NCBI GenBank assembly: GCA_963756525.1
Contig: CAVWNR010000003.1
Location: 558,001-622,000 of the forward strand
Direction: 5' to 3'
DNA: 64,000 bases
DNA from: CAVWNR01 sp963756525
GTDB lineage: Bacteria; Actinomycetota; Actinomycetes; Mycobacteriales; Jatrophihabitantaceae
Program-made: the position numbers and the translations under genes
Shown here: piece after piece, positions 15,976 to 24,689 of the stretch
Layout of the letters: each line of letters opens with the position of its first letter
Position numbering within the stretch: position 1 is the stretch's first letter
Notes under the pieces: model-generated
Told to the model about the DNA's origin: nothing
What the model saw: only the letters and a program-made list of their open reading frames with translations
Databases searched by the model: none

Positions 15976-18564
15976 TCAGCGGGTGATGGTCACCTGCTGG
16001 GTGAGCGGCAGGTGGGTCGAGGAGTCACCGACCAGGACGGCGTACCGCTCGGGGGTGACGGTCCACCTGCGGGTCTGCGGGTTCCACCAGGAGAAGCTGT
16101 GGCTGTCCAGCGTGACCCACACCCGCGCCGTCTGGTGCGGCCGCAGCGTGACCTTGGTGAATCCGCGAAGCTGCCGGGCAGGTTCGCCGGTGCTGGCCGG
16201 ATCCTGCACGTAAGCCTGCACGACGTCAGCCCCGGTCCGGTTGCCGGTGTTCGTGACGTCCACCGACACCGCGGTGCCGCTGCCGCTGCGCCACACCCGC
16301 TCGTTGCGGAACGCGAAACTGGTGTAGGACAGGCCGTACCCGAACGGGAACATCGGCCGGATGTTCTCGGTGGAGTACCACCGGTACCCGACGAGCAAGC
16401 CCTCGCTGTACTCGACCCGGCCGTTGGCACCCGGCCACTGAGCCGGCGTGCTGTCGGGCACCTGGGCGAGGCTGGTCGGGAACGTGACCGGGAGCTTGCC
16501 GGACGGGGTCACGTCACCAAACAGCACGGCGGCGATCTCGTTGCCGTCATCCTGGCCCGGGTACCACGCCTCGATGACGCCGCGCACCTGCGCCAGCCAC
16601 GGCATGGTTACCGCCGAACCGGTGTTGAGCACGACCACCGTGTTGCGGTTGACTGCAGCAACCGCGGAGATCAAGTTATTCTCGCTGGCCGGCAGATCGA
16701 TGTTGGACAGGTCGGCGCCTTCGGTCTCGTAGAGGCTGGCGAAGACGACGGCGACGCGGGCGTTGCCGGCGGCGTTGACCGCCTGCTGCAGCAGCCGGGC
16801 CGGTGCGGTCGGCGTCGCCCAGCCGAGGATGAACGTCGCCGTGCCTGTGCTGGGCGCGACGTAGTCGACCTCGATCGTCGTCGTGCCGGCCGGGAGCTGC
16901 ACGGTGGCCCGGTCGGTCCCCGCGCCGAAGAACCCTCCACTTCCGGCGATTACTTGCTTGCCGTTGATGAGCACCGTGGCCTGGCCGGTCAGGGTCATCG
17001 ACAGCTGGTACGTGCCGCTGCTCGGCAGGTTGATGCTGCCGGTGATCTTCGCCGACCATCCGGTGGCGGTCACCCCGGGAGCCGGCGAGCCATTCCAGTT
17101 CTGGTTCAGGTTCGCCAGAGTCGCGGTAGCCGCCGGGGATCCGGTCGTCGTGGCGTTGTTGTAGAAGGCCGCGGTCAGCCCGCCCGGGAACGCCGAGGCC
17201 GGCACCGTCGAGAGTGGTCCCATCACCGGGACGTCGCCCTGGGCGTAGCTGACCGGGACGCCTGCCTTGGCCGCGCGCGCCTTGATTCCCTGTATCGGCG
17301 TGACCGTGTACGGCGCAATGACGCCGGCGCTTCCGCCGCCGCTGGTCATCGCCGCCGACCCGGCGTCAGAGCCGAGCACGGCAATGCCGTTGCCGGACCC
17401 ACCGGCCAGCGGCAGAACGTTCGCGGCGTTCTTCAGCAGCACCGTGCCGTTCTCCGCAACCGTCCGCCCGACCGCCGCGTGCGCCGCGTTGGTCACCGTG
17501 TCGGTGAGCGACCCGGTCGATGGGTTGGTGAACAGCTTGAACCGGAACATCTCGGTGAGGATGCGGCTCACCATGTCGTCAAGCTGCGCCATCGGCACCT
17601 CTCCTGCGAGGACCGCCTGCTCGAGCGGGTCCCCGTAGTAGTTGGGGCCGAAGCCCTGCCCGCCGGGCATGTCCATGTCCAGGCCGGCAATCGCCGAGGG
17701 CACCGTCGAGTGGGTGGCGCCCCAGTCGGAGGTGACGAATCCCGGGAAGTGCCACTCACCCTTGAGGACGTCCATGATGTAGGGGTTCTCGCAGGCGAAC
17801 ACGCCGTTGATCATCGAGTAGCTGCACATGACCGAGGACGCCTTGCCCTGCTGCACGGCGGTCTGGAACTGTGGCATGTAGATCTCGTGCAGCGTGCGCT
17901 GGCTGACGATGACGTTGTCCTGCGGGGTGTTCCGGTTGGTCTCGTTGTTGTACGCGTCCCAGTGCTTCACCTGTGCCATCACGTTGTTTGATTGCACGCC
18001 GTTGATGTAACCGACGGCGGTCTGTCCGGACAGGTACGGGTCCTCGCCGTAGCTTTCGAACGCCCGGCCCCAGCGCGGGTCGCGAACGATGTTCACCGTC
18101 GGCCCGAGATTCACGTCAGCGCCCTTGCCGCGCTCCTCGGCGCCGATGACGCCGCCGTACTGCCCGGCCAGCGCCGGATCCCAGGACGACGCCAGGGACT
18201 CCGGAGCAGGGAGCTGGGTGACGCCCGGGACGCCGTCGGCCACGCCCTGCGGGCCGTCCTCGAGGTTCAGTCCCGGCACGCAGAGCCGGGGAATGGCCGC
18301 GATGTGCCCGACGTAGCCCGCGGTGCCATAGCTGAAGCCCACCCCGTCGACCATCGTGATCTTGTCATCGAGCGTCATCTGGGCGAGGAGCTGCTTGACG
18401 CGGGTCGCGATGGGCGCGTGCGAGTCCACCCAGGGGCAGCTGGCTGCGCTCGCCGCCACGCTCGCCGTGCCCGTGGCCACTGTGCCGGCGGCGAACGGTG
18501 TGCTCGCCAGGACGGCGACCGCGGCGACCGCGCCGAGGGTCCGCCGTGAACGGATCGCTCTCAT
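15976..18564 (-). CDS. Secreted GH3 beta-glucosidase with PA14 insert
   Basis: 862 residues. Signal peptide in the first 42 residues (VAVLASTPFAAGTV). GH3 N-terminal TIM barrel: LNLEDGPQGVADGVPGVTQL, GPTVNIVRDPRWGRAFESYG, VKHWDAYNNE (KH motif), and the nucleophile Asp in FVTSDWGATHS. The GH3 C-terminal domain is interrupted by a PA14-like sugar-binding beta-barrel (about residues 465-590, GLTAAFYNN to ATFILGWATPTAP), and ends with a fibronectin III-like domain (FPFGYGLSYTSFAF, VDVTNTGNRTGADVVQAYV). Expected to hydrolyse terminal beta-linked glucose, or related sugars, from oligosaccharides outside the cell. Length and motifs are complete. Divergent from the esterase at 18993. Confidence 0.92.
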   Translation of the reverse strand: MRAIRSRRTLGAVAAVAVLASTPFAAGTVATGTASVAASAASCPWVDSHAPIATRVKQLLAQMTLDDKITMVDGVGFSYGTAGYVGHIAAIPRLCVPGLNLEDGPQGVADGVPGVTQLPAPESLASSWDPALAGQYGGVIGAEERGKGADVNLGPTVNIVRDPRWGRAFESYGEDPYLSGQTAVGYINGVQSNNVMAQVKHWDAYNNETNRNTPQDNVIVSQRTLHEIYMPQFQTAVQQGKASSVMCSYSMINGVFACENPYIMDVLKGEWHFPGFVTSDWGATHSTVPSAIAGLDMDMPGGQGFGPNYYGDPLEQAVLAGEVPMAQLDDMVSRILTEMFRFKLFTNPSTGSLTDTVTNAAHAAVGRTVAENGTVLLKNAANVLPLAGGSGNGIAVLGSDAGSAAMTSGGGSAGVIAPYTVTPIQGIKARAAKAGVPVSYAQGDVPVMGPLSTVPASAFPGGLTAAFYNNATTTGSPAATATLANLNQNWNGSPAPGVTATGWSAKITGSINLPSSGTYQLSMTLTGQATVLINGKQVIAGSGGFFGAGTDRATVQLPAGTTTIEVDYVAPSTGTATFILGWATPTAPARLLQQAVNAAGNARVAVVFASLYETEGADLSNIDLPASENNLISAVAAVNRNTVVVLNTGSAVTMPWLAQVRGVIEAWYPGQDDGNEIAAVLFGDVTPSGKLPVTFPTSLAQVPDSTPAQWPGANGRVEYSEGLLVGYRWYSTENIRPMFPFGYGLSYTSFAFRNERVWRSGSGTAVSVDVTNTGNRTGADVVQAYVQDPASTGEPARQLRGFTKVTLRPHQTARVWVTLDSHSFSWWNPQTRRWTVTPERYAVLVGDSSTHLPLTQQVTITR

Positions 18565-18992
18565 GATGCTCCCTTCCAGGCCATGGCAGCCTTCAGCGGT
18601 GGACGCCCACAGAGGGAAATGAATGAGCTGGGCCGCAGCGGTCGGCGCAGTCGAGGCGCACCGAGCTCAGCGCGGCGGAGAGAGTCCTCGGCTTCGGCGA
18701 AGGTCGACTCACCAGGCGCTCGATCCTCGCTCGCCGCGGCCAGTCTGCGGTCGCAGCCAGCGCAACAACGGGGGGCAATCAGATCAGATCGGCGATGCCG
18801 TCACCTTTGAGGCGCGTGCCACCGTATTCCTGTGCGGCAATGCCGTCAATAGCTGGCTCTAATCGTGGGCCTTGATCTGCGAACAGCGCAGTTGTAGCGT
18901 GTGCGCGCTGCCCGACTGGGCATTTTCGACCACAAGCCGGTCGAAGCAGCGCGACATGTCGCGGGGGGCCGACTCGATCCGGGAGGCCAGCC
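18565..18992. other. Divergent intergenic region, 428 bases
   Basis: Separates the GH3 gene (minus) from the esterase gene (plus). The esterase start has GGGAGG shortly upstream of its ATG. No RNA gene, repeat or convincing coding frame is seen; the several frames present are Arg/Gln-rich shadows. It presumably holds both promoters. Confidence 0.4.
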
Positions 18993-20375
18993 ATGAACCG
19001 GTGGTTCCGCAGCCGCAGCGTCGCCACGACGGGAAGTCGAGGCCGAGTGCTCGCCAGGGTCGCAGCGGCGGCACTGCTCGCCGCGGCGGCGCTCACCGCC
19101 TCCGGCGCAGCGGCCGCGGCCTCGCCACTGCATGACCGGCACCACCCGGTCTCGCCGCAGGTGGTGCATACTGGCACGGCGCCGACCGGCTATGTGGTGA
19201 CTTTCCGTTACTACGACCCGGGCGCGACTACGGTGCAGATCCGCGGCGAGTGGTTCTTCTCCAACCCCGCCGACACCACCCTGACGTCCTCGCAGGGCCT
19301 GCTGCCGACGCAGTGGCAGCCCGGTGACTTCCCCATCGCGTATCCCAACCAGGGGCCAGCCCCGAACTGGCCGGTCGCCCAGATGACGCTCAACAAGGCC
19401 ACCGGCATCTGGTCGTACACCACCCCGCTGCCGTCCGGCACGTTCACCTACGGCTTCTACGTCGACTGCACCAGTCCGCCTCCCGCGCTGACCGGCTGCA
19501 CGGAGCTCTCGGATCCGAGCAACCCGCCCTGGAACCAGCGGAACGGCACGGTCGTCGGCTCGGTCGAGCCGACCAGTCAGGTCTACGTCCCCTCCGATCC
19601 GCGGTTCGGCACGCTGGACCTGTCCTGGCAGGCGCCGCGCCGGCATGGCCGCGGCACGCTGCTCGACGTCTCCTACCCCGACCCACAGTCGACCGACCCG
19701 GTGGGCTCGCACCCGCTGGCGGTCTACCTGCCACCCGGCTACCAGGCACGCCGACACGCGCCGTACCCGACGCTGTATCTCAGCCACGGCGGCGGCGGTA
19801 GCGAGATCGACTGGACGACCCAGGGCGCGGCGAACTCCATCCTGGACAACCTGATCGCGGCCGGGAAGATCCAGCCCATGGTCGTCATCATGACCGACTT
19901 CAACAACCTGGGCAGCTGCACGGTGTTCGACTCGAGCTGCTACGCGCTCGACCTCACCAACTACGTCATTCCGTTCGTGAACCGTCACTTCAACGTCTCG
20001 AACGACCCGAATCAGCAGGCATTCGCCGGATTGTCGCTCGGCGGATTGCGGGCTAATTACCTGCTGTTCAACGACACCACGCTGTTCGGTTACTACGGCA
20101 GCTGGAGCATCGGGACACTCGGCACGCCCGCGACCACCAGCACGCTGTGGCAGAACCCGCAATTGCGCACCCGGCTAGGCATTCAACTGGGCGGCGGAAT
20201 ATTCGACTCGCTCACCGTGCCGGGCATCAACGACTACGCGGCAAGCCTGGAGACCAACGGCATTCCGTTCACTATGGACCTGGTCATCGGCGGGCACGAG
20301 TGGTACACGTGGCGACAGCTGCTCTACAACTTCCTGACGACGGTGGCCTTCAAACACCCACCCGGCACCCCCTGA
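18993..20375 (+). CDS. Secreted CE1-type esterase with N-terminal E-set domain
   Basis: 460 residues. Twin-Arg-free but strongly basic signal peptide (RVLARVAAAALLAAAALTAS). An N-terminal Ig-like E-set/CBM48-type domain (about 65-190, VTFRYYDPGATTVQIRGEWF) precedes an alpha/beta hydrolase domain of the esterase D/feruloyl esterase type: YPTLYLSHGGGGSEIDWTTQ, nucleophile Ser in FAGLSLGGLRANYL, and a late His in VIGGHEWYTWRQ. The architecture is that of bacterial cinnamoyl or carbohydrate esterases, which remove ester substituents from plant polysaccharides, fitting the neighbouring GH3 enzyme. Terminated by repeat hairpin copy 2, six bases after the stop. Confidence 0.88.
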   Translation: MNRWFRSRSVATTGSRGRVLARVAAAALLAAAALTASGAAAAASPLHDRHHPVSPQVVHTGTAPTGYVVTFRYYDPGATTVQIRGEWFFSNPADTTLTSSQGLLPTQWQPGDFPIAYPNQGPAPNWPVAQMTLNKATGIWSYTTPLPSGTFTYGFYVDCTSPPPALTGCTELSDPSNPPWNQRNGTVVGSVEPTSQVYVPSDPRFGTLDLSWQAPRRHGRGTLLDVSYPDPQSTDPVGSHPLAVYLPPGYQARRHAPYPTLYLSHGGGGSEIDWTTQGAANSILDNLIAAGKIQPMVVIMTDFNNLGSCTVFDSSCYALDLTNYVIPFVNRHFNVSNDPNQQAFAGLSLGGLRANYLLFNDTTLFGYYGSWSIGTLGTPATTSTLWQNPQLRTRLGIQLGGGIFDSLTVPGINDYAASLETNGIPFTMDLVIGGHEWYTWRQLLYNFLTTVAFKHPPGTP

Positions 20376-20378
20376 ATG

Positions 20379-20429
20379 TGTTGATGTTGGACTTGTGGCT
20401 GATATTCGACCACTAGTCCAACATCAACA
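20379..20429. repeat. Repeated stem-loop copy 2
   Basis: TGTTGATGTTGGACT (20379-20393) pairs with AGTCCAACATCAACA (20415-20429). It lies between the convergent esterase (ends 20375) and alpha/beta hydrolase (ends 20543) genes. Confidence 0.7.
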
Positions 20430-20542
20430 GCGACGAACGCTCTCGAGTCAGCGCAACCACTACCCGGCACAGCAGTGGAGTGCGCAATAAGCCGCGCACC
20501 AGCCGGTTCGCCACACCCTGCACCGGCAACGTCCGCGCCCGC

Positions 20543-21601
20543 TCAGGGTTGCTCCGCCGACTGCACGAATCCGAAGAAGCGCGCACTCCAGCGTTCGGCT
20601 GCGTCGATGGCGGGAAAGTGCCCGGAGCCTTCGAACATCTCCACCTCCACGTGACCGCCGGCGTGGCGATAACGCTCGAGCACCTCACGAATCTGGCTGA
20701 CCATCGGCTGCGGCGGGAAGGCGTCCTCGCCCGGCCATCCCGACACCGCACCCAGCTTGCCGAGGCTGCCCATCTCCCAGGGCGAGCCGTCGGCCACTAC
20801 AATGTCGGCGGTGCCGTGCGTCCACAGCACCGGCGGCTTGGCTGCCAGATCCACGATCCCGGCCCAGTTGCAGTACTTGCCGGACAAGGCGTTCAGGATG
20901 CCGCGGGTGCCCGGCGCGACCCCGGGCCAGTGCGGCGAGGCGACGACGTCGCCCGGGTAGCCGTCGTCGCCGGTCACGGACTTGAGGATCTCGTCGAGCA
21001 GCAGGTCCTCGCGCTCAAGCGGTTCGCGGTGCCAGCTCGCCCAGTACGACATGTTCATGACCACCCGCGGTGAGGCGGCGTCGTCGCTGGACCGGTCGCC
21101 CTCAGCAATGCGGCGAGTGAACTCGGGGTTGCCGGTGCCGCCGCCGGTGCCCGCCCAGTCCGGGGCGCATGGCGTGCCGTCGACGCGTACCGCGCCGTAG
21201 CCGTAAGGCGAAACCGGATCGATGAATGTCAGCGACGCGACCGGGCGGTCCATCGCGTAGTGGGCGATCGCGGCACCTCCGGTCGACCATCCGGCGAGGT
21301 GCGGCGGCCGCTCGATGCCCAGTGTCCGCAGCAGTTCCGCTGTGTCGTCGGCCCAATCGCGCAGACCGCGGGTGGCGTCGATGGGCACCCGCTGGGTGTC
21401 ACCAAAGCCGCGCATGTCCGGTGCGATCAGCCGAAACTCAGCCGGCGCGCCCGGCATCAGGTGCTCGAAAAAGCGGCCGGTCGAGAGGTTGCCGTGCACC
21501 AGGACCACCGGCACGCCGTCGACCGGACCCGATTCCAGCACGTGCATCCCTAACCGCGCGGTGGTGACGGTATGTGACCGGACACCAGGCAGCAGATCCA
21601 T
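20543..21601 (-). CDS. Alpha/beta-fold hydrolase
   Basis: 352 residues. Oxyanion HGN motif in VPVVLVHGNLSTGRFFEHLM, DMRGFGDT after strand 4, nucleophile Ser in HLAGWSTGGAAIAHYAM (GxSxG), acid residue in HGTADIVVADGS, and catalytic His in FEGSGHFPAIDAAE. No signal peptide, so cytoplasmic. The long cap region (about 145-250, with NMSYWASWHREPLEREDLLL) is larger than in small esterases. Substrate not predictable; epoxide hydrolases, lactonases and proline iminopeptidases share this layout. Stands alone between hairpin copy 2 and the SGNH gene. Confidence 0.88.
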   Translation of the reverse strand: MDLLPGVRSHTVTTARLGMHVLESGPVDGVPVVLVHGNLSTGRFFEHLMPGAPAEFRLIAPDMRGFGDTQRVPIDATRGLRDWADDTAELLRTLGIERPPHLAGWSTGGAAIAHYAMDRPVASLTFIDPVSPYGYGAVRVDGTPCAPDWAGTGGGTGNPEFTRRIAEGDRSSDDAASPRVVMNMSYWASWHREPLEREDLLLDEILKSVTGDDGYPGDVVASPHWPGVAPGTRGILNALSGKYCNWAGIVDLAAKPPVLWTHGTADIVVADGSPWEMGSLGKLGAVSGWPGEDAFPPQPMVSQIREVLERYRHAGGHVEVEMFEGSGHFPAIDAAERWSARFFGFVQSAEQP

Positions 21602-21665
21602 GACCGTCCTCCAGAAAAAGAGTCATCGTTATCAAACCGCGTCGGTTCAGCGATGCGCGGACGAC

Positions 21666-22388
21666 TCAACCGGTGGGCGTGCGATGAACGGCAGACTCGA
21701 TCAACGGGACCATCTTCCCGGCGAGGTAGTCCTCCCCGGCTGTGTTGGGATGTTCGCCGTCCGGGCCCAGATAGGTGGCGCTGGCGCCGGCGAACCAGTT
21801 GAGGGCGTCGACGAACTGCGCGCCGATGGCACCCGCGGCGGCTTTGAGGGTGTCGCGGATGTCGGTGAGCTCACTCGGCGGGTGGACGTTCGTGCCGGGC
21901 GGGCCGATGACGAGCAATTGGGAGTGCGGCGCCAAATGCCGGGCGAGGGCGAGCGTGCTGCGGACGGCGCTCGCGAGCCCCGACGCACCGAGGTCGTTGT
22001 CCGAGCCGAAGAACACGACGACCGCGGTGTGCGCGTCAACCGCCAACCTGGCCAGATCGGCGAAGTTGTGCTGCTGGTCGCCGCACGCCACGTAGCCGGC
22101 GCCGGCCTCCGCGGAGTTCACCAGCTGAGCAGGAACGTGCGCGGCGTCGAGGCTGGCCTGCGCGGGCCTCGTCCACGGATCGCCCGGCGTCTTGAAGCCG
22201 GAGCTGAGCGAATCGCCGACAATCGCGACCGGCAGGGCGCCTGGCCGGATCGTGGCCGTTGGGGTCAGCGAGGCTGACGGCGTCGCGGCGTCGCAGACGG
22301 CACTGTGGGACGTCGAACATGCGACGCAGATACCCAACATGAGCGCCATCAGCGAGGGCGCGATGGTCCACCGACCGGGCGCCCTCAC
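21666..22388 (-). CDS. SGNH/GDSL hydrolase lipoprotein
   Basis: 240 residues. Lipoprotein signal (SLMALMLGICVACSTSHS; Cys of VAC). SGNH blocks: block I AIVGDSLSSGFKTPG with nucleophile Ser, an oxyanion Gly region (NSAEAGAGYVACG), block III FFGSDNDLG with the Asn, and block V DGEHPNTAGEDYLAG with the Asp-x-x-His pair. Probably an esterase or deacetylase acting outside the membrane. Divergently placed from another, broken SGNH gene at 22439. Confidence 0.88.
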   Translation of the reverse strand: MRAPGRWTIAPSLMALMLGICVACSTSHSAVCDAATPSASLTPTATIRPGALPVAIVGDSLSSGFKTPGDPWTRPAQASLDAAHVPAQLVNSAEAGAGYVACGDQQHNFADLARLAVDAHTAVVVFFGSDNDLGASGLASAVRSTLALARHLAPHSQLLVIGPPGTNVHPPSELTDIRDTLKAAAGAIGAQFVDALNWFAGASATYLGPDGEHPNTAGEDYLAGKMVPLIESAVHRTPTG

Positions 22389-22438
22389 CGCGCCGACCCG
22401 TTCGCCGAAAACCTCGTCGCGTCACAGGTGATGTCGGC

Positions 22439-23060
22439 ATGGTAGTGGCTCGATCGATGGGTGCGCCTGCCCAGCGAATGGCCGGCTTGGACGGGTTGCG
22501 CGCTGTCGCGGTTCATCTCGGCGATTCCACCTCCGACGGGCTGGTCTCCCCCGACTACCTGCCCGACCCGGCCCAGCGAATCGACGCGCAGTACCGCCGG
22601 ATCGGGGTCACCAGCCAGCACCTCGAGATCACCGGGGCACGTGGATCCTCGAGACCGTCCAGCCCGGGCAGGCGAACGCCTACCAGACCGCCGCCGGGCT
22701 GATCGCCGGCGGCGTGCACGGCTGCCGGGTACTCGCACTTGGCACCAACGACACCGCCGACGTCTCGGTCGGCTCAGCGCTGGACCGGGTCGGCCGGATC
22801 ACGAAGAGCGTGCTCGCCGGCCAGCCCGTGCTCTGGATCACCGTCGGATCCCTCGTCACGACCGGTCCGTATGCCGAAACCAACATGCCGGCGTGGAACA
22901 GCGCGCTGCTGCCCGCGTGCCCCGCCTACCCCAACATGCCGTCTACGACTGGGCCTCCGCGGCGCAGAACAGCTGGTTCATCGCTGACGGCATCCACTAC
23001 ACGTCGACCGGCTACGCCAACCGCGCCCGGTTGATCGCCGATGCACTGGCCACGCCTCGC
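22439..23060 (+). pseudogene. Acyltransferase-3/SGNH (OafA-type) gene with internal deletion and frameshifts
   Basis: The frame from 22439 contains RMAGLDGLRAVAV, the signature at the start of acyltransferase-3 membrane proteins, joined directly to HLGDSTSDGLVSPDYLPDP, the start of the periplasmic SGNH domain that normally lies some 350-400 residues later. The rest of that domain continues across two frame changes (near 22636 and 22938): ETVQPGQANAYQTAAG, CRVLALGTNDTADVSVGSAL, then VYDWASAAQNSWFIADGIHY and TSTGYANRARLIADAL. So the ten-helix transferase part was deleted and the remainder decayed. The last frame stays open to 23255. Intact relatives O-acylate cell-surface glycans. Confidence 0.7.
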
Positions 23061-23251
23061 TGCGTCCGGTTCGCCGAGTCCGGGCTGCGTCGTGCACTGA
23101 GCTCTGATCGGGCGCCGCCGTTTGCGGCGCGGTGTCCCCCGACCGGCCGACATCGACGTCACCCGCCCGATGGCCCCGTCGGTCGACCGTGGCAGCTCCT
23201 CATCCGGGCGAGGCTTCTGGCAACGGATCGACACCAGCCCAGGAGCCCCAA

Positions 23252-23473
23252 ATGACCACCCAGACGATCACCCGCCGCGCCACCTCCAACCGCGCGCTCG
23301 CCGTGACCGCGATCAGCGTGGTCCTCGCGTTCTGCCTGGCGCTGTTCGTCGCCCGCCACGCCGCCGGCGCCGACGCCCAGCACCTGCTGAACACACTGAG
23401 CCGGCTCCCCCGCCCGGTCCGCAACCTGCTCGGCGGCGCCCAGCTCTCCCACCTCTCCCACCTCGCCCACTGA
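23252..23473 (+). CDS. Small single-pass membrane protein
   Basis: 73 residues; ATG at 23252 with AGGAG at 23241-23245. One hydrophobic segment (ALAVTAISVVLAFCLALFVA, about 14-33) follows a short basic head; the C-terminal part is Leu/His/Arg-rich (LLNTLSRLPRPVRNLL, then LSHLSHLAH). No family recognised. It could be exported and tethered. The good ribosome binding site and a terminator hairpin 15 bases after the stop support it as a real gene. Confidence 0.55.
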   Translation: MTTQTITRRATSNRALAVTAISVVLAFCLALFVARHAAGADAQHLLNTLSRLPRPVRNLLGGAQLSHLSHLAH

Positions 23474-23487
23474 GCCCACTCCCTCGC

Positions 23488-23538
23488 TGTTGATGTTGGA
23501 GTAGTGGCTGATATTCAGCCACTACTCCAACATCAACA
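23488..23538. repeat. Repeated stem-loop copy 3, perfect 24-bp stem
   Basis: The arm 23488-23511 (TGTTGATGTTGGAGTAGTGG..) is exactly complementary to 23515-23538 with a three-base loop TAT. Compared with copy 4 the middle of the stem changes from GGACTTG/CAAGTCC to GGAGTAG/CTACTCC, a compensatory double change. It lies between the convergent genes ending at 23473 and 23563. Confidence 0.8.
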
Positions 23539-23562
23539 ACATCGTCGCGGCGGGTCGGGAGG

Positions 23563-24492
23563 CTAGGCGTGGCAGGCCAGCGGGCCGCCGTGATACTCGA
23601 CCATCTCGCGCAGCACCGCCAGCATGTCGGGCTCGGGCAGCGACGGGTCGAGATCGTGGTATGCGCGATGCAGGTTGCCGACGATGCGTTCGCTGTCGAG
23701 CCATCCCGCGTACTCGCCGAGATCCGTCTCGCGGGCGAGCTCGAGCGGGGCCAGCCCGGCTCGCCGGCCTTCCTCGGCCGTCGCGATCACGAACCGCAGG
23801 TAGCCGACGACCGGCTCGATGAGTCCGCGGTCGCACACGGGTCCGTGCCCGGGGACGATCACCCGCGCCGGGATGGGCGCGACGACGCTGGTCAGCACGT
23901 CGAGCGCACCGAGCACCGAGCCCATCAGCAGGAACGGAGTTCCGCCGTTGAAGAGCAGGTCGCCGCAGAACAGCACCTGCTGGTCGGGGAGCCACACCAG
24001 GCTGTCGTTGGTGGTGTGCGCGGGCTGCCCGACGTAGCTCACCTCCACCGGACGGTCGTCGGACCACAGGCGCAGCGCGTCGCGGAAGGTGATCGTCGGC
24101 GGGGCGAGTGACAGCGCGCCCCACTCCACCGGCTCCCACAGGCCGGTGTTCCCCAACAGCCCGGTGTTGATGATCTCCGTCCGGCAGTTCTCCTGACCGA
24201 TGATGGCCGCCGCGCCGATGACGCAGTTGCCGTACGTGTGATCGCCGTGGTGATGGGTGTTCACGAGCATGCTCACCGGCGCCGGGGTCACCGACGCGAT
24301 CCGTTCGCGGAAGTCGCGGGTGCGTCGCTCGGTCGAGCATGCGTCGATGGTGATCACCGACGTGTCGCCCACGATGAACCCGGTGTTGTTGATGTACCAG
24401 GAGCCGTCCGGCTGGATGTAGCCGAAGACCCGGTCGCCCACCTCGATCAGCTCTGCCGGACCGAGTTCGGGGTTGTTGGCGTTGGCCGTCAT
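23563..24492 (-). CDS. MBL-fold metal-dependent hydrolase
   Basis: 309 residues. Metallo-beta-lactamase fold: strand GFIVGDTSVITIDACSTE, metal site NTHHHGDHTYGN (HxHxDH), further His in VGQPAHTTNDSLVWLP, Asp in VLFCGDLLFNGGTPF and final His in VIVPGHGPVCDRG. The layout is that of the cyclase/quinoprotein-relay MBL subgroup (SoxH/flavin-oxidoreductase-like hydrolases) rather than true beta-lactamases, and there is no signal peptide. Substrate unknown. Ends just after hairpin copy 3. Confidence 0.88.
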   Translation of the reverse strand: MTANANNPELGPAELIEVGDRVFGYIQPDGSWYINNTGFIVGDTSVITIDACSTERRTRDFRERIASVTPAPVSMLVNTHHHGDHTYGNCVIGAAAIIGQENCRTEIINTGLLGNTGLWEPVEWGALSLAPPTITFRDALRLWSDDRPVEVSYVGQPAHTTNDSLVWLPDQQVLFCGDLLFNGGTPFLLMGSVLGALDVLTSVVAPIPARVIVPGHGPVCDRGLIEPVVGYLRFVIATAEEGRRAGLAPLELARETDLGEYAGWLDSERIVGNLHRAYHDLDPSLPEPDMLAVLREMVEYHGGPLACHA

Positions 24493-24623
24493 GCGCTCAC
24501 TCTTCCCTGGCGAGTCCGGGCCGGGATCGCCGGGTCGGGCCGCCGCTGCGGTGTTCGCTCGGGTTTGAAAAGCGGCAGCGACGAGCGAGTTGGTCTTCGG
24601 GCCGGCCGCCGTCGCTGCCTTAG

Positions 24624-24654
24624 GAGATTTGCCTTATCTCGCTAGGCAAATCTC
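24624..24654. repeat. 10-bp inverted repeat before the SOS box
   Basis: GAGATTTGCC (24624-24633) and GGCAAATCTC (24645-24654), perfect arms with an 11-base loop, in an AT-rich patch eight bases upstream of the LexA-type box. May be a second operator or a terminator for leftward or incoming transcription. Confidence 0.4.
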
Positions 24655-24661
24655 TTGCTCT

Positions 24662-24677
24662 ACGAACGTGTGTTCGA
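24662..24677 (+). promoter_or_regulatory. LexA (SOS) box with overlapping -10
   Basis: ACGAACGTGTGTTCGA fits the actinobacterial LexA consensus TCGAAC-N4-GTTCGA at 11 of 12 specified positions. TAGAAT, a good -10 element, follows at 24678-24683, and the ATG is at 24690, so the transcript is probably leaderless. LexA binding here would cover the promoter of the DUF222-HNH gene. Confidence 0.75.
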
Positions 24678-24689
24678 TAGAATCAACTC

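Noticed and set aside
18779..20162. Long minus-strand frames opposite the esterase
   Set aside because: High-GC antisense shadows without domain similarity.
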